Of a DNA stretch of 64,000 bases, positions 39,302 to 48,169 are shown one piece after another (within the stretch, counting starts at the first letter, position 1; each line of letters begins with the position of its first letter). The notes under the pieces are model-generated. The model was not told where the DNA came from. It did not search any database and worked only from the letters and a program-made list of their open reading frames with translations. The stretch is from positions 3,906,001 to 3,970,000 of the forward strand of contig NZ_CP011773.1 in assembly GCF_001021385.1 (NCBI RefSeq). Reading direction: 5' to 3'. The DNA comes from Mycobacterium sp. EPa45. Lineage in GTDB: Bacteria > Actinomycetota > Actinomycetes > Mycobacteriales > Mycobacteriaceae. The position numbers and the translations under genes are program-made.

Positions 39302-41101
39302 ATGGCCGTCTCCGTCCAGATGCCGGCACTCGGTGAGAGCGTCACCGAGGGGACCGTCACCCGGTGGCTCAAGCAAGAGGGCGACACCGTCGAGGTCGAC
39401 GAGCCTCTGCTCGAGGTGTCGACCGACAAGGTCGACACGGAGATCCCCTCGCCCGCGTCGGGTGTGCTGACGAAGATCGTTGCCCAGGAGGACGACACCG
39501 TCGAGGTCGGTGGCGAGCTCGCGGTGATCGGCGAGGCCGGCGAGGAGTCGGAGTCCTCCTCCGCCCCCGCCGAGGAGGAGAAGCCGGCCGAGGAGCCTGC
39601 GGCCCAGACCGAGACAGCCAGCGAAGAGACCGAAGCCGAGCCGGAACCCGAACCCGAACCCGAACCCGAACCCGAACCTGAGCAGTCCTCGGGGTCCTCG
39701 CAGTCGTCGGGGTCGGCGACGCCGGTGGTGATGCCCGAACTCGGCGAGTCGGTCACCGAAGGCACCGTGACTCGCTGGCTGAAGAAGGTCGGCGACTCCG
39801 TCGAGGTCGACGAGCCGCTGGTCGAGGTGTCCACCGACAAGGTCGACACCGAGATCCCCTCGCCGGTGGCGGGGACGCTGCTGTCCATCACCGCCGAGGA
39901 GGACGACACCGTCGCGGTCGGTGGCGAGCTGGCCAAGATCGGCGACGCCGGCGCCGAGACGAAACCGGAACCCAAACCGGAACCCAAGCCCGAGCCGAAA
40001 TCGGAACCGGAGCCCGAGCCCGAGCCCGAACCGGAACCCAAGACCGAATCGAAGCCCGAACCCAAACCGGAGCCCAAGCCCGAGCCCAAGCCGGAACCCA
40101 AGCAGGCGCCCGCCCCGGCCGCAGCCGAGGACGGCGAGGCAGGAGACGGCAGCCCTTACGTCACGCCCCTGGTGCGAAAGCTAGCCGTCGAGAACGGGAT
40201 TGACCTCGCCGGTGTCAAGGGCACCGGCGTCGGCGGACGCATCCGCAAGCAGGATGTGTTGGCCGCCGCGGACGCCAAGAAGTCGAAGTCCGAGCCGCCC
40301 GCTGAGGCTCCCGCCAAGGCGCCGGCAGCGGCCGCGGCGCAGGCTGACGCCGACACCAGCTCGTCGCCGTTGTCACACCTGCGCGGCACCACGCAGAAGG
40401 CCAACCGGATCCGCCAGATCACAGCCAAGAAGACCCGCGAATCGCTGCAGACCACCGCGCAGCTGACGCAGACCCACGAGGTCGACATGACCAAGATCGT
40501 GGCGCTGCGGGCCAAGGCGAAGACCACCTTCGCCGAGCAGGAAGGGGTCAATCTGACCTACCTGCCGTTCATCGCCCGCGCGGTCATCGATGCACTCAAG
40601 GCGCATCCGAACATCAACGCCAGCTACAACGAGGACACCAAAGAAATCACCTACTACGACGCCGAGAACCTCGGCTTCGCGGTGGACACCGAGCAGGGCC
40701 TGCTCTCGCCGGTGGTGCACAACGCCGGGGACCTGTCGCTGGCCGGGCTCGCGCGCGCCATTCACGACATCGCCGACCGGGCCCGCAGCGGAAACCTCAA
40801 ACCCGATGAGCTCTCCGGTGGCACGTTCACGATCACAAACATCGGCAGCCAGGGTGCGCTGTTCGACACCCCCATCCTGGTGCCGCCGCAGGCCGCGATG
40901 CTGGGTACCGGCGCGATCGTCAAGCGTCCCCGGGTCATCGTCGACGACTTAGGCAATGAGTCGATCGGCGTGCGATCCATCTGCTACCTGCCGCTCACCT
41001 ACGATCACCGACTGATCGACGGCGCGGATGCCGGCCGATTCCTGACCACCGTCAAGCGGCGTCTCGAAGAAGGGGCATTCGAGGCCGACCTGGGCTTGTG
41101 A
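39302..41101 (+). CDS. dlaT: Dihydrolipoamide acyltransferase (E2) DlaT/SucB
   Basis: A 599-residue E2 core. Two nearly identical lipoyl domains (about residues 1-80 and 140-215) each carry the lipoyl lysine in [14 protein letters not shown]. Glu-Pro and Lys-Pro-Glu-Pro linkers separate them. A peripheral E1/E3-binding domain ([20 protein letters not shown] near residue 282) precedes the catalytic acyltransferase domain with [18 protein letters not shown] near residue 570 (His/Asp pair). In M. tuberculosis DlaT serves pyruvate dehydrogenase and peroxynitrite reductase/peroxidase. ATG 39302 has a GAGGGAG site. lipB and lipA follow about 1 kb downstream. Confidence 0.92.
   Translation: MAVSVQMPALGESVTEGTVTRWLKQEGDTVEVDEPLLEVSTDKVDTEIPSPASGVLTKIVAQEDDTVEVGGELAVIGEAGEESESSSAPAEEEKPAEEPAAQTETASEETEAEPEPEPEPEPEPEPEQSSGSSQSSGSATPVVMPELGESVTEGTVTRWLKKVGDSVEVDEPLVEVSTDKVDTEIPSPVAGTLLSITAEEDDTVAVGGELAKIGDAGAETKPEPKPEPKPEPKSEPEPEPEPEPEPKTESKPEPKPEPKPEPKPEPKQAPAPAAAEDGEAGDGSPYVTPLVRKLAVENGIDLAGVKGTGVGGRIRKQDVLAAADAKKSKSEPPAEAPAKAPAAAAAQADADTSSSPLSHLRGTTQKANRIRQITAKKTRESLQTTAQLTQTHEVDMTKIVALRAKAKTTFAEQEGVNLTYLPFIARAVIDALKAHPNINASYNEDTKEITYYDAENLGFAVDTEQGLLSPVVHNAGDLSLAGLARAIHDIADRARSGNLKPDELSGGTFTITNIGSQGALFDTPILVPPQAAMLGTGAIVKRPRVIVDDLGNESIGVRSICYLPLTYDHRLIDGADAGRFLTTVKRRLEEGAFEADLGL
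39637..39683 (+). repeat. Tandem GAACCC repeat coding a Glu-Pro linker
   Basis: Six-base units of the GAACCC type code for (Glu-Pro)n between lipoyl domains 1 and 2 of dlaT. Unit number probably varies between strains. It is a coding simple repeat, not a CRISPR. Confidence 0.8.
39961..40107 (+). repeat. Imperfect tandem repeat coding a Lys-Pro-Glu-Pro linker
   Basis: Degenerate 12-base units code for KPEP/EPEP repeats between lipoyl domain 2 and the E3-binding domain of dlaT. Such charged, extended linkers let the lipoyl arm swing between active sites. Confidence 0.8.
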
Positions 41102-41105
41102 CGCC

Positions 41106-42014
41106 ATGGGCCAACCTGTAGTCGCGATCGCCGGTTCGTCGGGTCTCATCGGCTCTGCGCTGGTGTCAGCGCTGCGCGCTGCCGATCATCCGGTGCTGCG
41201 CATCGTGCGCCGCGCGCCGGCCAACGGCGACGAGCTGCACTGGAATCCCGACAGCGGTGAGTTCGATCCTTCCGGGCTGGAGGGCGTCGACGCGGTCATC
41301 AACCTGTGCGGCGTCGGCGTCGGCGACAAACGGTGGTCCGGTTCCTTCAAACAGAGCCTGCGCGACAGCCGCATCGGACCGACCGAGGTGATCGCGGCGG
41401 CGGTCGCCGACGCCGGGGTGCCCACGCTGATCAATGCCAGCGCGGTGGGCTACTACGGCGATACCGGCGGACGCGTCGTCGATGAAACCGCCCCTGCGGG
41501 AGGCGGATTCCTGTCCCGGCTCTGCCTGGACTGGGAAGCCGCGGCGTTGGCCGCCGAAGACGCCGGCGCCCGCGTGGTGCTGGCCCGCACGGGTCTGGTG
41601 CTCTCCCCCGGCGGCGGCGTGCTTTCCCGGCTGCGGCCGCTGTTCAGCCTCGGCCTGGGCGCCCGCCTCGGCAACGGCAGGCAGTACATGCCGTGGATCA
41701 GCCTCGAGGACGAGATCCGTGCGCTGCTGTTCGCCATCAACAACAGCGACCTGTCGGGGCCGGTGAACTTCACCGGACCGGCACCGGTGACCAATTCGGA
41801 GTTCACCGCCGCGCTGGGCCGGGCGTTGAATCGGCCGACCCTCCTGCAGGTGCCCGGGTTCGCGCTGCGCACCCTGCTCGGCGAGTTCGCCGAGGAGGGG
41901 CTGCTCGACGGTCAGCGGGCGATTCCCGCCGCGTTGGAGCGGGCCGGGTTCGTCTTCCACCACAACACCATCGGCGAGGCACTGGCCTACGCCACAACGT
42001 CCGCTCAGGGGTAG
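41106..42014 (+). CDS. NAD-dependent epimerase/SDR39U1-like protein (Rv2216-like)
   Basis: A 302-residue atypical SDR. N-terminal Rossmann motif [19 protein letters not shown] (GxxGxxG), then [18 protein letters not shown] near residue 60, [11 protein letters not shown] near residue 105 and a C-terminal DUF1731 segment ([32 protein letters not shown], read in parts). This is the YfcH/SDR39U1 group, whose reaction is unknown. It starts four bases after dlaT and matches Rv2216, so it is likely in the same transcript. lipB downstream has its own promoter-like box. Confidence 0.87.
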   Translation: MGQPVVAIAGSSGLIGSALVSALRAADHPVLRIVRRAPANGDELHWNPDSGEFDPSGLEGVDAVINLCGVGVGDKRWSGSFKQSLRDSRIGPTEVIAAAVADAGVPTLINASAVGYYGDTGGRVVDETAPAGGGFLSRLCLDWEAAALAAEDAGARVVLARTGLVLSPGGGVLSRLRPLFSLGLGARLGNGRQYMPWISLEDEIRALLFAINNSDLSGPVNFTGPAPVTNSEFTAALGRALNRPTLLQVPGFALRTLLGEFAEEGLLDGQRAIPAALERAGFVFHHNTIGEALAYATTSAQG

Positions 42015-42020
42015 TAGCGT
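42015..42020 (+). promoter_or_regulatory. Candidate -10 box of lipB (leaderless)
   Basis: TAGCGT lies immediately after the stop codon of the previous gene and seven bases before GTG 42028, so the mRNA could start at the lipB start codon. Confidence 0.35.
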
Positions 42021-42027
42021 CGATTGG

Positions 42028-42702
42028 GTGCGGGAATCCATCCGGTCGAGCTCAGCGGGCATACAGGTGCGCCAGCTGGAGACCGTCGACTACCTGGATG
42101 GCTGGCAGCTGCAGCGTGAACTTGCCGACGCCCGGATCGCCGGCGGACCCGACACCCTGCTGTTGCTCGAACACCCTGCGGTCTACACCGCCGGTAAGCG
42201 CACCGAAGCCCATGAACGGCCGATGGACGGCACGCCCGTCGTCGACACCGATCGCGGCGGCAAGATCACCTGGCATGGCCCCGGGCAGCTGGTCGGGTAT
42301 CCCGTGATCGGGCTGGTCGAGCCGCTTGATGTAGTGAATTACGTTCGGCGTCTTGAAGAATCGCTGATCTCGGTGTGCGCGGACTACGGCCTGGATACCG
42401 GCCGGGTGGCGGGCCGCTCCGGCGTCTGGCTCCCCGCTGAGGGTGTGCGCCCGGCCCGTAAGATCGCCGCGGTCGGCATCCGGGTGGCTCGCGGAACCAC
42501 GCTGCATGGCTTTGCCCTGAACTGCGACTGCGATCTGAGCGCGTACTCGGCGATCGTGCCGTGCGGAATCACGGATGCCGGCGTGACTTCGCTGACGGCT
42601 GAACTGGGCCGCCACGTCGGCGTCGACGATGTCCGCGGCCAGGTCGCCGAGGCGGTGTGTGACGCCCTCGACGGCCGCCTGCCCGTAAGGTTGAAGGCGT
42701 GA
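42028..42702 (+). CDS. lipB: Octanoyl-[ACP]:protein N-octanoyltransferase
   Basis: A 224-residue enzyme moving octanoate from acyl carrier protein to lipoyl-domain lysines, such as those of DlaT. The catalytic Cys/Lys pair is visible: [12 protein letters not shown] near residue 175 and [13 protein letters not shown] near residue 142. Other motifs are [13 protein letters not shown] near residue 48 and [20 protein letters not shown] near residue 75. GTG 42028 is used. Its end overlaps lipA by four bases (GTGA), so the two lipoate steps are coupled. Confidence 0.95.
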   Translation: MRESIRSSSAGIQVRQLETVDYLDGWQLQRELADARIAGGPDTLLLLEHPAVYTAGKRTEAHERPMDGTPVVDTDRGGKITWHGPGQLVGYPVIGLVEPLDVVNYVRRLEESLISVCADYGLDTGRVAGRSGVWLPAEGVRPARKIAAVGIRVARGTTLHGFALNCDCDLSAYSAIVPCGITDAGVTSLTAELGRHVGVDDVRGQVAEAVCDALDGRLPVRLKA

Positions 42703-43652
42703 CAGTCCCTGCCCAGTCCAATGTCACCGGCCCGGCGGCTCCGGCCGGCCGCAAGCTGCTGCGCCTGGAGGTCCGCAATGCCGAGACCCCGATCGAGCGC
42801 AAGCCGCCGTGGATCAAGACCCGCGCGCGCATGGGTCCGGAGTACACCGCGCTGAAAAGCCTGGTGCGCCGTGAGGGGCTGCATACGGTGTGTGAGGAAG
42901 CGGGCTGTCCCAACATCTTCGAGTGCTGGGAAGACCGGGAGGCGACGTTCCTGATCGGTGGTGAGCAGTGCACTCGGCGCTGTGACTTCTGTCAGATTGA
43001 CACCGGCAAGCCCGCTGAACTGGATCGCGACGAGCCGCGCCGGGTGGCCGAGAGCGTGGCCGCGATGGGGCTGCGCTACGCGACGGTGACCGGGGTGGCG
43101 CGCGACGACCTGCCCGACGGTGGGGCGTGGCTCTACGCCGAGACGGTCCGCGCCATCAAGGAACTGAACCCGGCCACCGGCGTCGAGCTGCTGGCCCCGG
43201 ACTTCAACGGCGAGCCCGCCCTCCTCGGCGAGGTCTTCGCGGCGCGGCCAGAAGTGTTCGCGCACAACGTCGAAACGGTGCCGCGGATCTTCAAGCGAAT
43301 CCGTCCGGCATTCCGCTACCAGCGCAGCCTCGATGTGCTGACCGCCGCCCGCGCGGCCGGGCTGGTCACCAAGAGCAACCTGATCCTGGGTATGGGCGAG
43401 ACCATCGACGAGGTGCACACCGCGTTGGCCGATCTGCACGGCGCCGGCTGCGACATCGTCACGATCACCCAATACCTGCGGCCGTCGGTGCGTCATCACC
43501 CGGTGGAGCGCTGGGTCAAGCCGGAGGAATTCGTCGCGCTCGGCGAATACGCCGAGGGGCTGGGTTTCGCCGGGGTGCTGTCTGGGCCGTTGGTCCGGTC
43601 CTCCTACCGCGCCGGCCGGCTGTATCAACAGGCCGTCGCGGCATCGCGGTGA
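42699..43652 (+). CDS. lipA: Lipoyl synthase, radical SAM
   Basis: A 317-residue enzyme inserting two sulfurs into protein-bound octanoate. The auxiliary cluster cysteines are in [18 protein letters not shown] near residue 65 and the radical-SAM cluster is [11 protein letters not shown] near residue 91. The conserved C-terminal serine that ligates the auxiliary cluster is in [14 protein letters not shown]. Start GTG 42699 overlaps lipB. It depends on Fe-S supply, for which the A-type carrier at 26896 is a possible source. Confidence 0.95.
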   Translation: MTVPAQSNVTGPAAPAGRKLLRLEVRNAETPIERKPPWIKTRARMGPEYTALKSLVRREGLHTVCEEAGCPNIFECWEDREATFLIGGEQCTRRCDFCQIDTGKPAELDRDEPRRVAESVAAMGLRYATVTGVARDDLPDGGAWLYAETVRAIKELNPATGVELLAPDFNGEPALLGEVFAARPEVFAHNVETVPRIFKRIRPAFRYQRSLDVLTAARAAGLVTKSNLILGMGETIDEVHTALADLHGAGCDIVTITQYLRPSVRHHPVERWVKPEEFVALGEYAEGLGFAGVLSGPLVRSSYRAGRLYQQAVAASR

Positions 43653-43663
43653 TCGCCCTTCCG

Positions 43664-43669
43664 TATTCT
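43664..43669 (+). promoter_or_regulatory. Candidate -10 box of the DUF4191 gene (leaderless)
   Basis: TATTCT lies eight bases before ATG 43678. The start codon would be at or next to the transcription start, and no ribosome site is needed. Confidence 0.4.
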
Positions 43670-43677
43670 TGGTAGTT

Positions 43678-44430
43678 ATGGCGAAAACCCGTAGCGCCGC
43701 CGAGAACAAGGCGGCCAAGGCCGAGGCGAAAGCCGCCAGCAAGGCCGCAGCCAAGCAGCGCCGCAGCCAGCTGTGGCAGGCGTTCCAGATGCAGCGCAAA
43801 GAAGACAAGCGGCTGCTCCCCTACATGATCGGTGCGTTCGTGCTGATCGTGGGAGCGTCGGTGGTGGCCGGGGTCTTCGCCGGCGGGATCACGATGTACA
43901 TGCTGATCGTGCTGGGCGTCCTGCTCGGCGCGCTGGTGGCGTTCATCATCTTCGGGCGGCGCGCACAGAAGTCGGTGTTCCGGAAAGCGGAGGGCCAGAC
44001 CGGCGCGGCGGCGTGGGCGCTGGACAATCTGCGGGGCAAGTGGCGGGTGACCCCGGGGGTTGCGGCCACCGGGCACTTCGACGCCGTGCACCGGGTGATC
44101 GGACGGCCCGGCGTGATCTTCGTCGCCGAGGGCTCGTCCGCGCGGGTCCGGCCGCTGCTGGCGCAGGAGAAGAAGCGCACCGCCCGTCTGATCGGTGACG
44201 TCCCGATCTACGACGTGATCGTCGGCAATGGCGAGGGCGAGGTGCCGCTGTCGAAGCTCGAGCGGCATCTGACGAAGCTGCCGGCCAACATAACGGTCAA
44301 GCAGATGGACTCGCTTGAATCCAAGCTGGGTGCCCTGGGCTCTCGAGTGGGCCCCGCCGCGATGCCCAAGGGCCCGATGCCCGCGCAGGCCAAGATGAAG
44401 GGCGTGCAACGCACGGTGCGCAGGCGCTAA
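43678..44430 (+). CDS. Conserved membrane protein, DUF4191 (Rv2219-like)
   Basis: A 250-residue protein of unknown function. ATG 43678 (MAKTRSAAENKAAKAEAKAA) gives the length recalled for Rv2219. The N-terminal ~50 residues are an Ala/Lys helix, followed by two spans near residues 55-75 (YMIGAFVLIVGASVVAGVFAG) and 78-98, then a soluble domain (GVIFVAEGSSARVRPLLAQE) and a basic C-terminus. The plan of charged head plus paired spans is like that of the DUF3043 protein at 28405. It follows lipA by 25 bases but has its own promoter-like box. Confidence 0.85.
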   Translation: MAKTRSAAENKAAKAEAKAASKAAAKQRRSQLWQAFQMQRKEDKRLLPYMIGAFVLIVGASVVAGVFAGGITMYMLIVLGVLLGALVAFIIFGRRAQKSVFRKAEGQTGAAAWALDNLRGKWRVTPGVAATGHFDAVHRVIGRPGVIFVAEGSSARVRPLLAQEKKRTARLIGDVPIYDVIVGNGEGEVPLSKLERHLTKLPANITVKQMDSLESKLGALGSRVGPAAMPKGPMPAQAKMKGVQRTVRRR

Positions 44431-44490
44431 GAGCTGTTCCGGGGGGACGCGATCTGTACTGCATGTGAGTGGGCGCCGCACTTCAGCGCC

Positions 44491-46206
44491 TTGGGAACCG
44501 GGGTTCTGACGCGGCGGACTGCGCTGCGTGCGGCCGCCGCGGCACAGCCCGCGACGGGGGCGTACGCCGACGTCGTGTTTCGGGGCGGACCGATCTACAC
44601 CGTCTCGCCGAAGCAGCCGTGGGCAAAGGCCGTGGCCGTCACCGGCAACACCATCTCCTACGTCGGAGACGAGGCCGGCGCGAATGCGCTCGCCGGTCCG
44701 GACACTCGCGTCGTCGACCTGGAGGGCAACCTGATGTTGCCCGGGTTCGTCGAGGGGCACATCCATCCGTTCCTCGGCTCGTTCCTGACCAGTGGCGTCG
44801 ACCTGCAGGTGCCGACCGGTGAGGAAGCGCTGGCCGCCATCGCCGCGTACGCAGAGGAGCACACAGACGGCCCGGTACGCGGATTCGGTTGGCGCGTCGA
44901 TATGTTCGGCCCTGCTGGGCCCAACCGCCACGAGCTGGACAGGGTGTTGCCGGACCGGCCCGGCTTCTTCTTCGCGATCGACGGCCACAGCATGTGGGCC
45001 AACAGCATGGCTCTGCGGATCGCCGGCGTCGGCCGCGACACCCCCGATCCGGTTCCCGGCTTCAGTTATTACATGCGCGACGAACACGGTGAACCCACCG
45101 GCTACATCCTCGAGGTCGACGCCGTACTGAGTCTGGTGAACGCGGTCGAGCCGATCTCGCCGCGGTCGATGCAGGCGCTGCTGGAAACCTGGCTGCCGAA
45201 GGCCTCGGCGGCCGGTATCACCACGGTCTTCGATGCCGGGGTGCCTCCGATCGGTGAGGATCAGGGAGCGCTGATCGCGCTCTACACCGATCTGGAGAAG
45301 CGCGGGGCGCTGCCCTTCCGGGTGGCGGCGTCCTACAGCGTGAAGGGGCCGCCGGTCGACGACGCGGTCGCCAAGCTGACCGACATCCGCAACCGGCTAT
45401 CGACCGAGCTGGTCAATTTCGGGGTGGTGAAGATCATCGGTGACGGGACGCAAGGCGGATACACCGCGTGGCTGATCGAGCCGTATGCCGACAAACCCGA
45501 TTCGATCGGCGCATCACCGTTCACCGACGATCAGTGGCGCCAGCTTGTCCGCGAGGTCGACGCCGCGGGCTTCGATGTCCACGTGCACGCGTGCGGAGAG
45601 CAGACGGCGCGTACCGCGCTGGATTCCATCGAGGCGGCGATCGAGGCGAACCCGCCGCGCGACCGCCGGCACACGATCGCCCATCTGGTGTACGTCGAGG
45701 ATCCGGACAATCAGCGATTCGGCAAACTCGGTGTGACGGCACAGTTTTCGGCGAATTGGATGTCTGCGGATCCGGACACCGTGCTCAACATGGCCGCGCG
45801 CTGCGGCAAGCCCCGCCAGGACTTGTTTTATCGCGCGCAAGATGTCCTGCGCTCGGGTGGCCGGATCTCTTTGGGCACAGACTGGCCGGCGGCGGGCTAC
45901 TTCTCCACCTACAAGCCGCTCGAATCCATCCAGATCGGGGTGACCCGCCAGCTGATCGGAGACCCCGACGCACCCGTGCTGGCGCCGGCCGAGCAGAAGC
46001 TCGGCGTAGCGGAGGCGGTGCACGCCAACACCATGGGCGCCGCCTACCAGGTCCGGCTTGACGCCTTGGTCGGCTCCGTCGAGGTGGGTAAGCGCGCCGA
46101 CTTGATTGTGTTGGATTCCAATATCTTCGAGGTCGACCCGCACGACATCCACCGCGCGACCGTCACGATGACCATGATGAACGGAGTAGTCCGCCACCAG
46201 ATCTAG
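44491..46206 (+). CDS. Amidohydrolase, YtcJ-like (amidohydrolase-3 family)
   Basis: At least 571 residues from TTG 44491. TIM-barrel metal-site motifs: GFVEGHIHPFLG near residue 88 (HxH), VKIIGDGTQGGYT near residue 315, DVHVHACGEQTAR near residue 365, HTIAHLVYVE near residue 395 and SLGTDWPAAGYFS near residue 465, all typical of the zinc hydrolase YtcJ group. Substrate is unknown. The N-terminus shows TRRTALRAAAAA, like a Tat signal remnant. In the same frame, upstream codons continue as ICTACEWAPHFSALG from 44452, a CxxC head that looks genuine but begins with ATC. The gene is convergent with the HNH gene, one base away. Confidence 0.82.
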   Translation: MGTGVLTRRTALRAAAAAQPATGAYADVVFRGGPIYTVSPKQPWAKAVAVTGNTISYVGDEAGANALAGPDTRVVDLEGNLMLPGFVEGHIHPFLGSFLTSGVDLQVPTGEEALAAIAAYAEEHTDGPVRGFGWRVDMFGPAGPNRHELDRVLPDRPGFFFAIDGHSMWANSMALRIAGVGRDTPDPVPGFSYYMRDEHGEPTGYILEVDAVLSLVNAVEPISPRSMQALLETWLPKASAAGITTVFDAGVPPIGEDQGALIALYTDLEKRGALPFRVAASYSVKGPPVDDAVAKLTDIRNRLSTELVNFGVVKIIGDGTQGGYTAWLIEPYADKPDSIGASPFTDDQWRQLVREVDAAGFDVHVHACGEQTARTALDSIEAAIEANPPRDRRHTIAHLVYVEDPDNQRFGKLGVTAQFSANWMSADPDTVLNMAARCGKPRQDLFYRAQDVLRSGGRISLGTDWPAAGYFSTYKPLESIQIGVTRQLIGDPDAPVLAPAEQKLGVAEAVHANTMGAAYQVRLDALVGSVEVGKRADLIVLDSNIFEVDPHDIHRATVTMTMMNGVVRHQI

Positions 46207-46207
46207 C

Positions 46208-47488
46208 TCAGGCGGCGAGCACCTTCAGCAGCTCGCCGTTGAGGTAAATCTCTACCGCGGTCATCGGCCTGTTCGGCGTTCCAGGCATCGGCGGTGCGGC
46301 TGAGCGATAGTGCGCCCCGGTCGGGGTGGTGAATTCCGCTGTGTGCGTGCCGTTGTCATCAACGTCGGTCACGACCTTCCAACCCCGCGACTCCTTGGTG
46401 TAGTTGCACGCCTCGCACATCCCCAGCCCGTTCTCCGAGCTGGTGGCGCCGCCGCGCGAATGTGGTGTCGCATGGTCGCGGTGCCGAACGGGTGCATCGC
46501 AGTACGGCGTCCGACACCGTTGGTCCCGCAGTTCGATGAAGTCCGCCAAGCCTTTCGGGAACACTCGCGACCGGGAGTCCATCGCAACCAGTGCGCCACC
46601 GGCCGGATTGGCATACAGACGGCGAAGTGTGGCTCGCGAGCGATCGTCGGTCACCGTGTCCATGACCATCTTCTGGGCCACTGCCGAAGGGACCGAACCG
46701 TAACCGGCGATCACGGCCGCGCCGTTCTCTGCCCCGAGCAGCATCTGGTCGGAGACCACCAGGTTCACCGCCATCGGCACGGGTTCATCCGCCGGCCGGC
46801 CGGTCACCCGCTCGACCAGTGTGTCGGCCATGACCTGCCCACGAGAGCGGGCGTCGCCACAGACGTCGGCCTCCCTCTTGAGCGCGGCATACACCGAGAC
46901 TCCTTGCGCCACCGGCAGCAACGCCGTCACATACGTCATAGTGTCCGGCGCTGGGCGCATCGTGACGGTGCGCTCGCCCGCAGCCTTGGCTGCCCGGTCG
47001 ACCAGCGCGTGCGGGTCCAGCCGGTAGGCGATCGCCTTGGCCTTCGCCGCCAGGGCCGCGTCTCCGACTCCCACCAGGGTGTCCGGATCCGAGCACAGGT
47101 CGGAGTCGAGCTGCCGCCGGTCTTCCACGTCCAAACACGCCGACTCCCGCACCACGATGGTCGCCCGCCATTCCGACAGCACGCCGGCCTCCAAAGCGGC
47201 CAGCGTGTGCGGCATCTCGTACACCAGAGCCTTGGCGAACCCCAGATGTTGATCGCCACGGGCGCGCGAATCCCGCCGCGCGAGCGCCACCTCCGCAGCC
47301 AAGCCGCGGCCTCGCCGCTTGGCCGGCACCCCAATCGATTCCTCCGCCGCGCGCCTGGCGGCGTCCAGCGCGGCGGTCAACCGCGCCTGCCCGGCAGCCG
47401 CCGCGGCTTTGAGCCGTTCCAGCTCTGCGATGCCCTCGACCATTGCCGATTGATCAGCCGGGTCGAAATCAGACAGTATCTCGAACAT
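46208..47488 (-). CDS. DUF222/HNH endonuclease (13E12 repeat family)
   Basis: A 426-residue protein with an N-terminal helical DUF222 region and a C-terminal HNH nuclease domain. The latter has CRTPYCDAPVRHRDHATPHS near residue 335 followed by RGGATSSENGLGMCEACN, giving the zinc cysteines and HNH histidines intact. This is the 13E12 family, found in many scattered copies in mycobacteria and long linked with mobile sequence, though no terminal repeats or target duplications are seen here. The ATG lies inside a perfect SOS box, and several 13E12 genes of M. tuberculosis are known LexA targets. A CATACT box is seven bases upstream. Confidence 0.9.
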   Translation of the reverse strand: MFEILSDFDPADQSAMVEGIAELERLKAAAAAGQARLTAALDAARRAAEESIGVPAKRRGRGLAAEVALARRDSRARGDQHLGFAKALVYEMPHTLAALEAGVLSEWRATIVVRESACLDVEDRRQLDSDLCSDPDTLVGVGDAALAAKAKAIAYRLDPHALVDRAAKAAGERTVTMRPAPDTMTYVTALLPVAQGVSVYAALKREADVCGDARSRGQVMADTLVERVTGRPADEPVPMAVNLVVSDQMLLGAENGAAVIAGYGSVPSAVAQKMVMDTVTDDRSRATLRRLYANPAGGALVAMDSRSRVFPKGLADFIELRDQRCRTPYCDAPVRHRDHATPHSRGGATSSENGLGMCEACNYTKESRGWKVVTDVDDNGTHTAEFTTPTGAHYRSAAPPMPGTPNRPMTAVEIYLNGELLKVLAA

Positions 47489-47496
47489 GTGTTCGA
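47481..47496 (-). promoter_or_regulatory. LexA SOS box over the HNH start codon
   Basis: TCGAAC-ATGT-GTTCGA matches the mycobacterial LexA consensus TCGAAC-N4-GTTCGA at all 12 defined positions; one more flanking base pair on each side is also symmetric (47480-47497). It overlaps the ATG (47488-47486) and lies against the -10 CATACT (47501-47496). LexA bound here would block both start of transcription and early elongation. Confidence 0.85.
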
Positions 47497-47524
47497 GTAT
47501 GCCACCGGGGTGTGACAGAATCGT

Positions 47525-47989
47525 TCAGCGCCGAACGACGGCCGTCGCCGTCAGCCGATCCTGCAGACCGCGGCCATCGGCGTCGGTGAACAGCCCAGGA
47601 ATCACCAGCGACAGCAGCAGGCCTCGCCCGATCGCCCGGCCGCTGCCGACGTGCTGGCGGTTGTCGACCGGGATCACCATCAGCCCGAGCGCGTACTGCC
47701 CCGGTGTGAACCCGAACAGCCGCACGGACAGCACACCCAACACAAACCAGATGCCCAGGACCGCGGTCGACAGCACCGAGACACTGATGAGACCCAGCGT
47801 CATCCCCAGCGCCGCCAGGCCGTAGGCAATCAACCAGTCGATCAGCAGCGCCAGGAAACGCCGACCCGACCGCGCCAGCGAACGCGGCCCGGACTCCGGT
47901 AGGCCTAACCCCCGGCCAGGCCAGTCAGCGGCGTCACCCGGCTTCACCGGTTCCGGTCCGGACAGCCAGGATCCGATTTCACGCGCCAT
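47525..47989 (-). CDS. RDD-family membrane protein (Rv2219A-like)
   Basis: A 154-residue membrane protein. ATG 47989 ([14 protein letters not shown]) is chosen; AGGATA on the plus strand gives a minus-strand TATCCT box six bases before it. The RDD arginine/aspartate pattern is seen as [20 protein letters not shown] near residue 42, with two further spans and the conserved [16 protein letters not shown] segment near residue 105. RDD proteins are poorly characterised, with possible transport roles. It is divergent from glnA1, and a GlnR-like box lies between them. Confidence 0.82.
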   Translation of the reverse strand: MAREIGSWLSGPEPVKPGDAADWPGRGLGLPESGPRSLARSGRRFLALLIDWLIAYGLAALGMTLGLISVSVLSTAVLGIWFVLGVLSVRLFGFTPGQYALGLMVIPVDNRQHVGSGRAIGRGLLLSLVIPGLFTDADGRGLQDRLTATAVVRR

Positions 47990-48046
47990 GGCCCCAGGAT
48001 ATGCGGACCAGCGGCAACCCCCCGTCCCGCGCCGCAGGCCCATTGC

Positions 48047-48062
48047 GTAACGTCGGCGCAAC
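48047..48062 (+). promoter_or_regulatory. GlnR-like box upstream of glnA1
   Basis: GTAAC-GTCGGC-GCAAC fits the mycobacterial GlnR pattern GTNAC-N6-GNAAC at every defined base. It lies about 108 bases before the glnA1 start and 58 bases before the divergent RDD gene. GlnR activates glnA1 under nitrogen limitation in M. smegmatis, so this placement fits. Confidence 0.65.
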
Positions 48063-48169
48063 ATGAGCTTGACGACCGTGCAACATCGGATCCATACCGT
48101 CAGCCGCGGGTTAACAAACTCACGTGCCGATCCCTGCGTCAAACCGGCTGCACCGAAGGAGTTAGTAAG

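Noticed and set aside
39637..40107. Short regular repeats resembling a CRISPR array
   Set aside because: They are in-frame GAACCC/KPEP-type units within dlaT, with no spacers and no cas genes.
46208..47488. 13E12-type gene as a complete mobile element
   Set aside because: No terminal repeats, target duplication, transposase or integrase is seen; only the gene itself can be supported.
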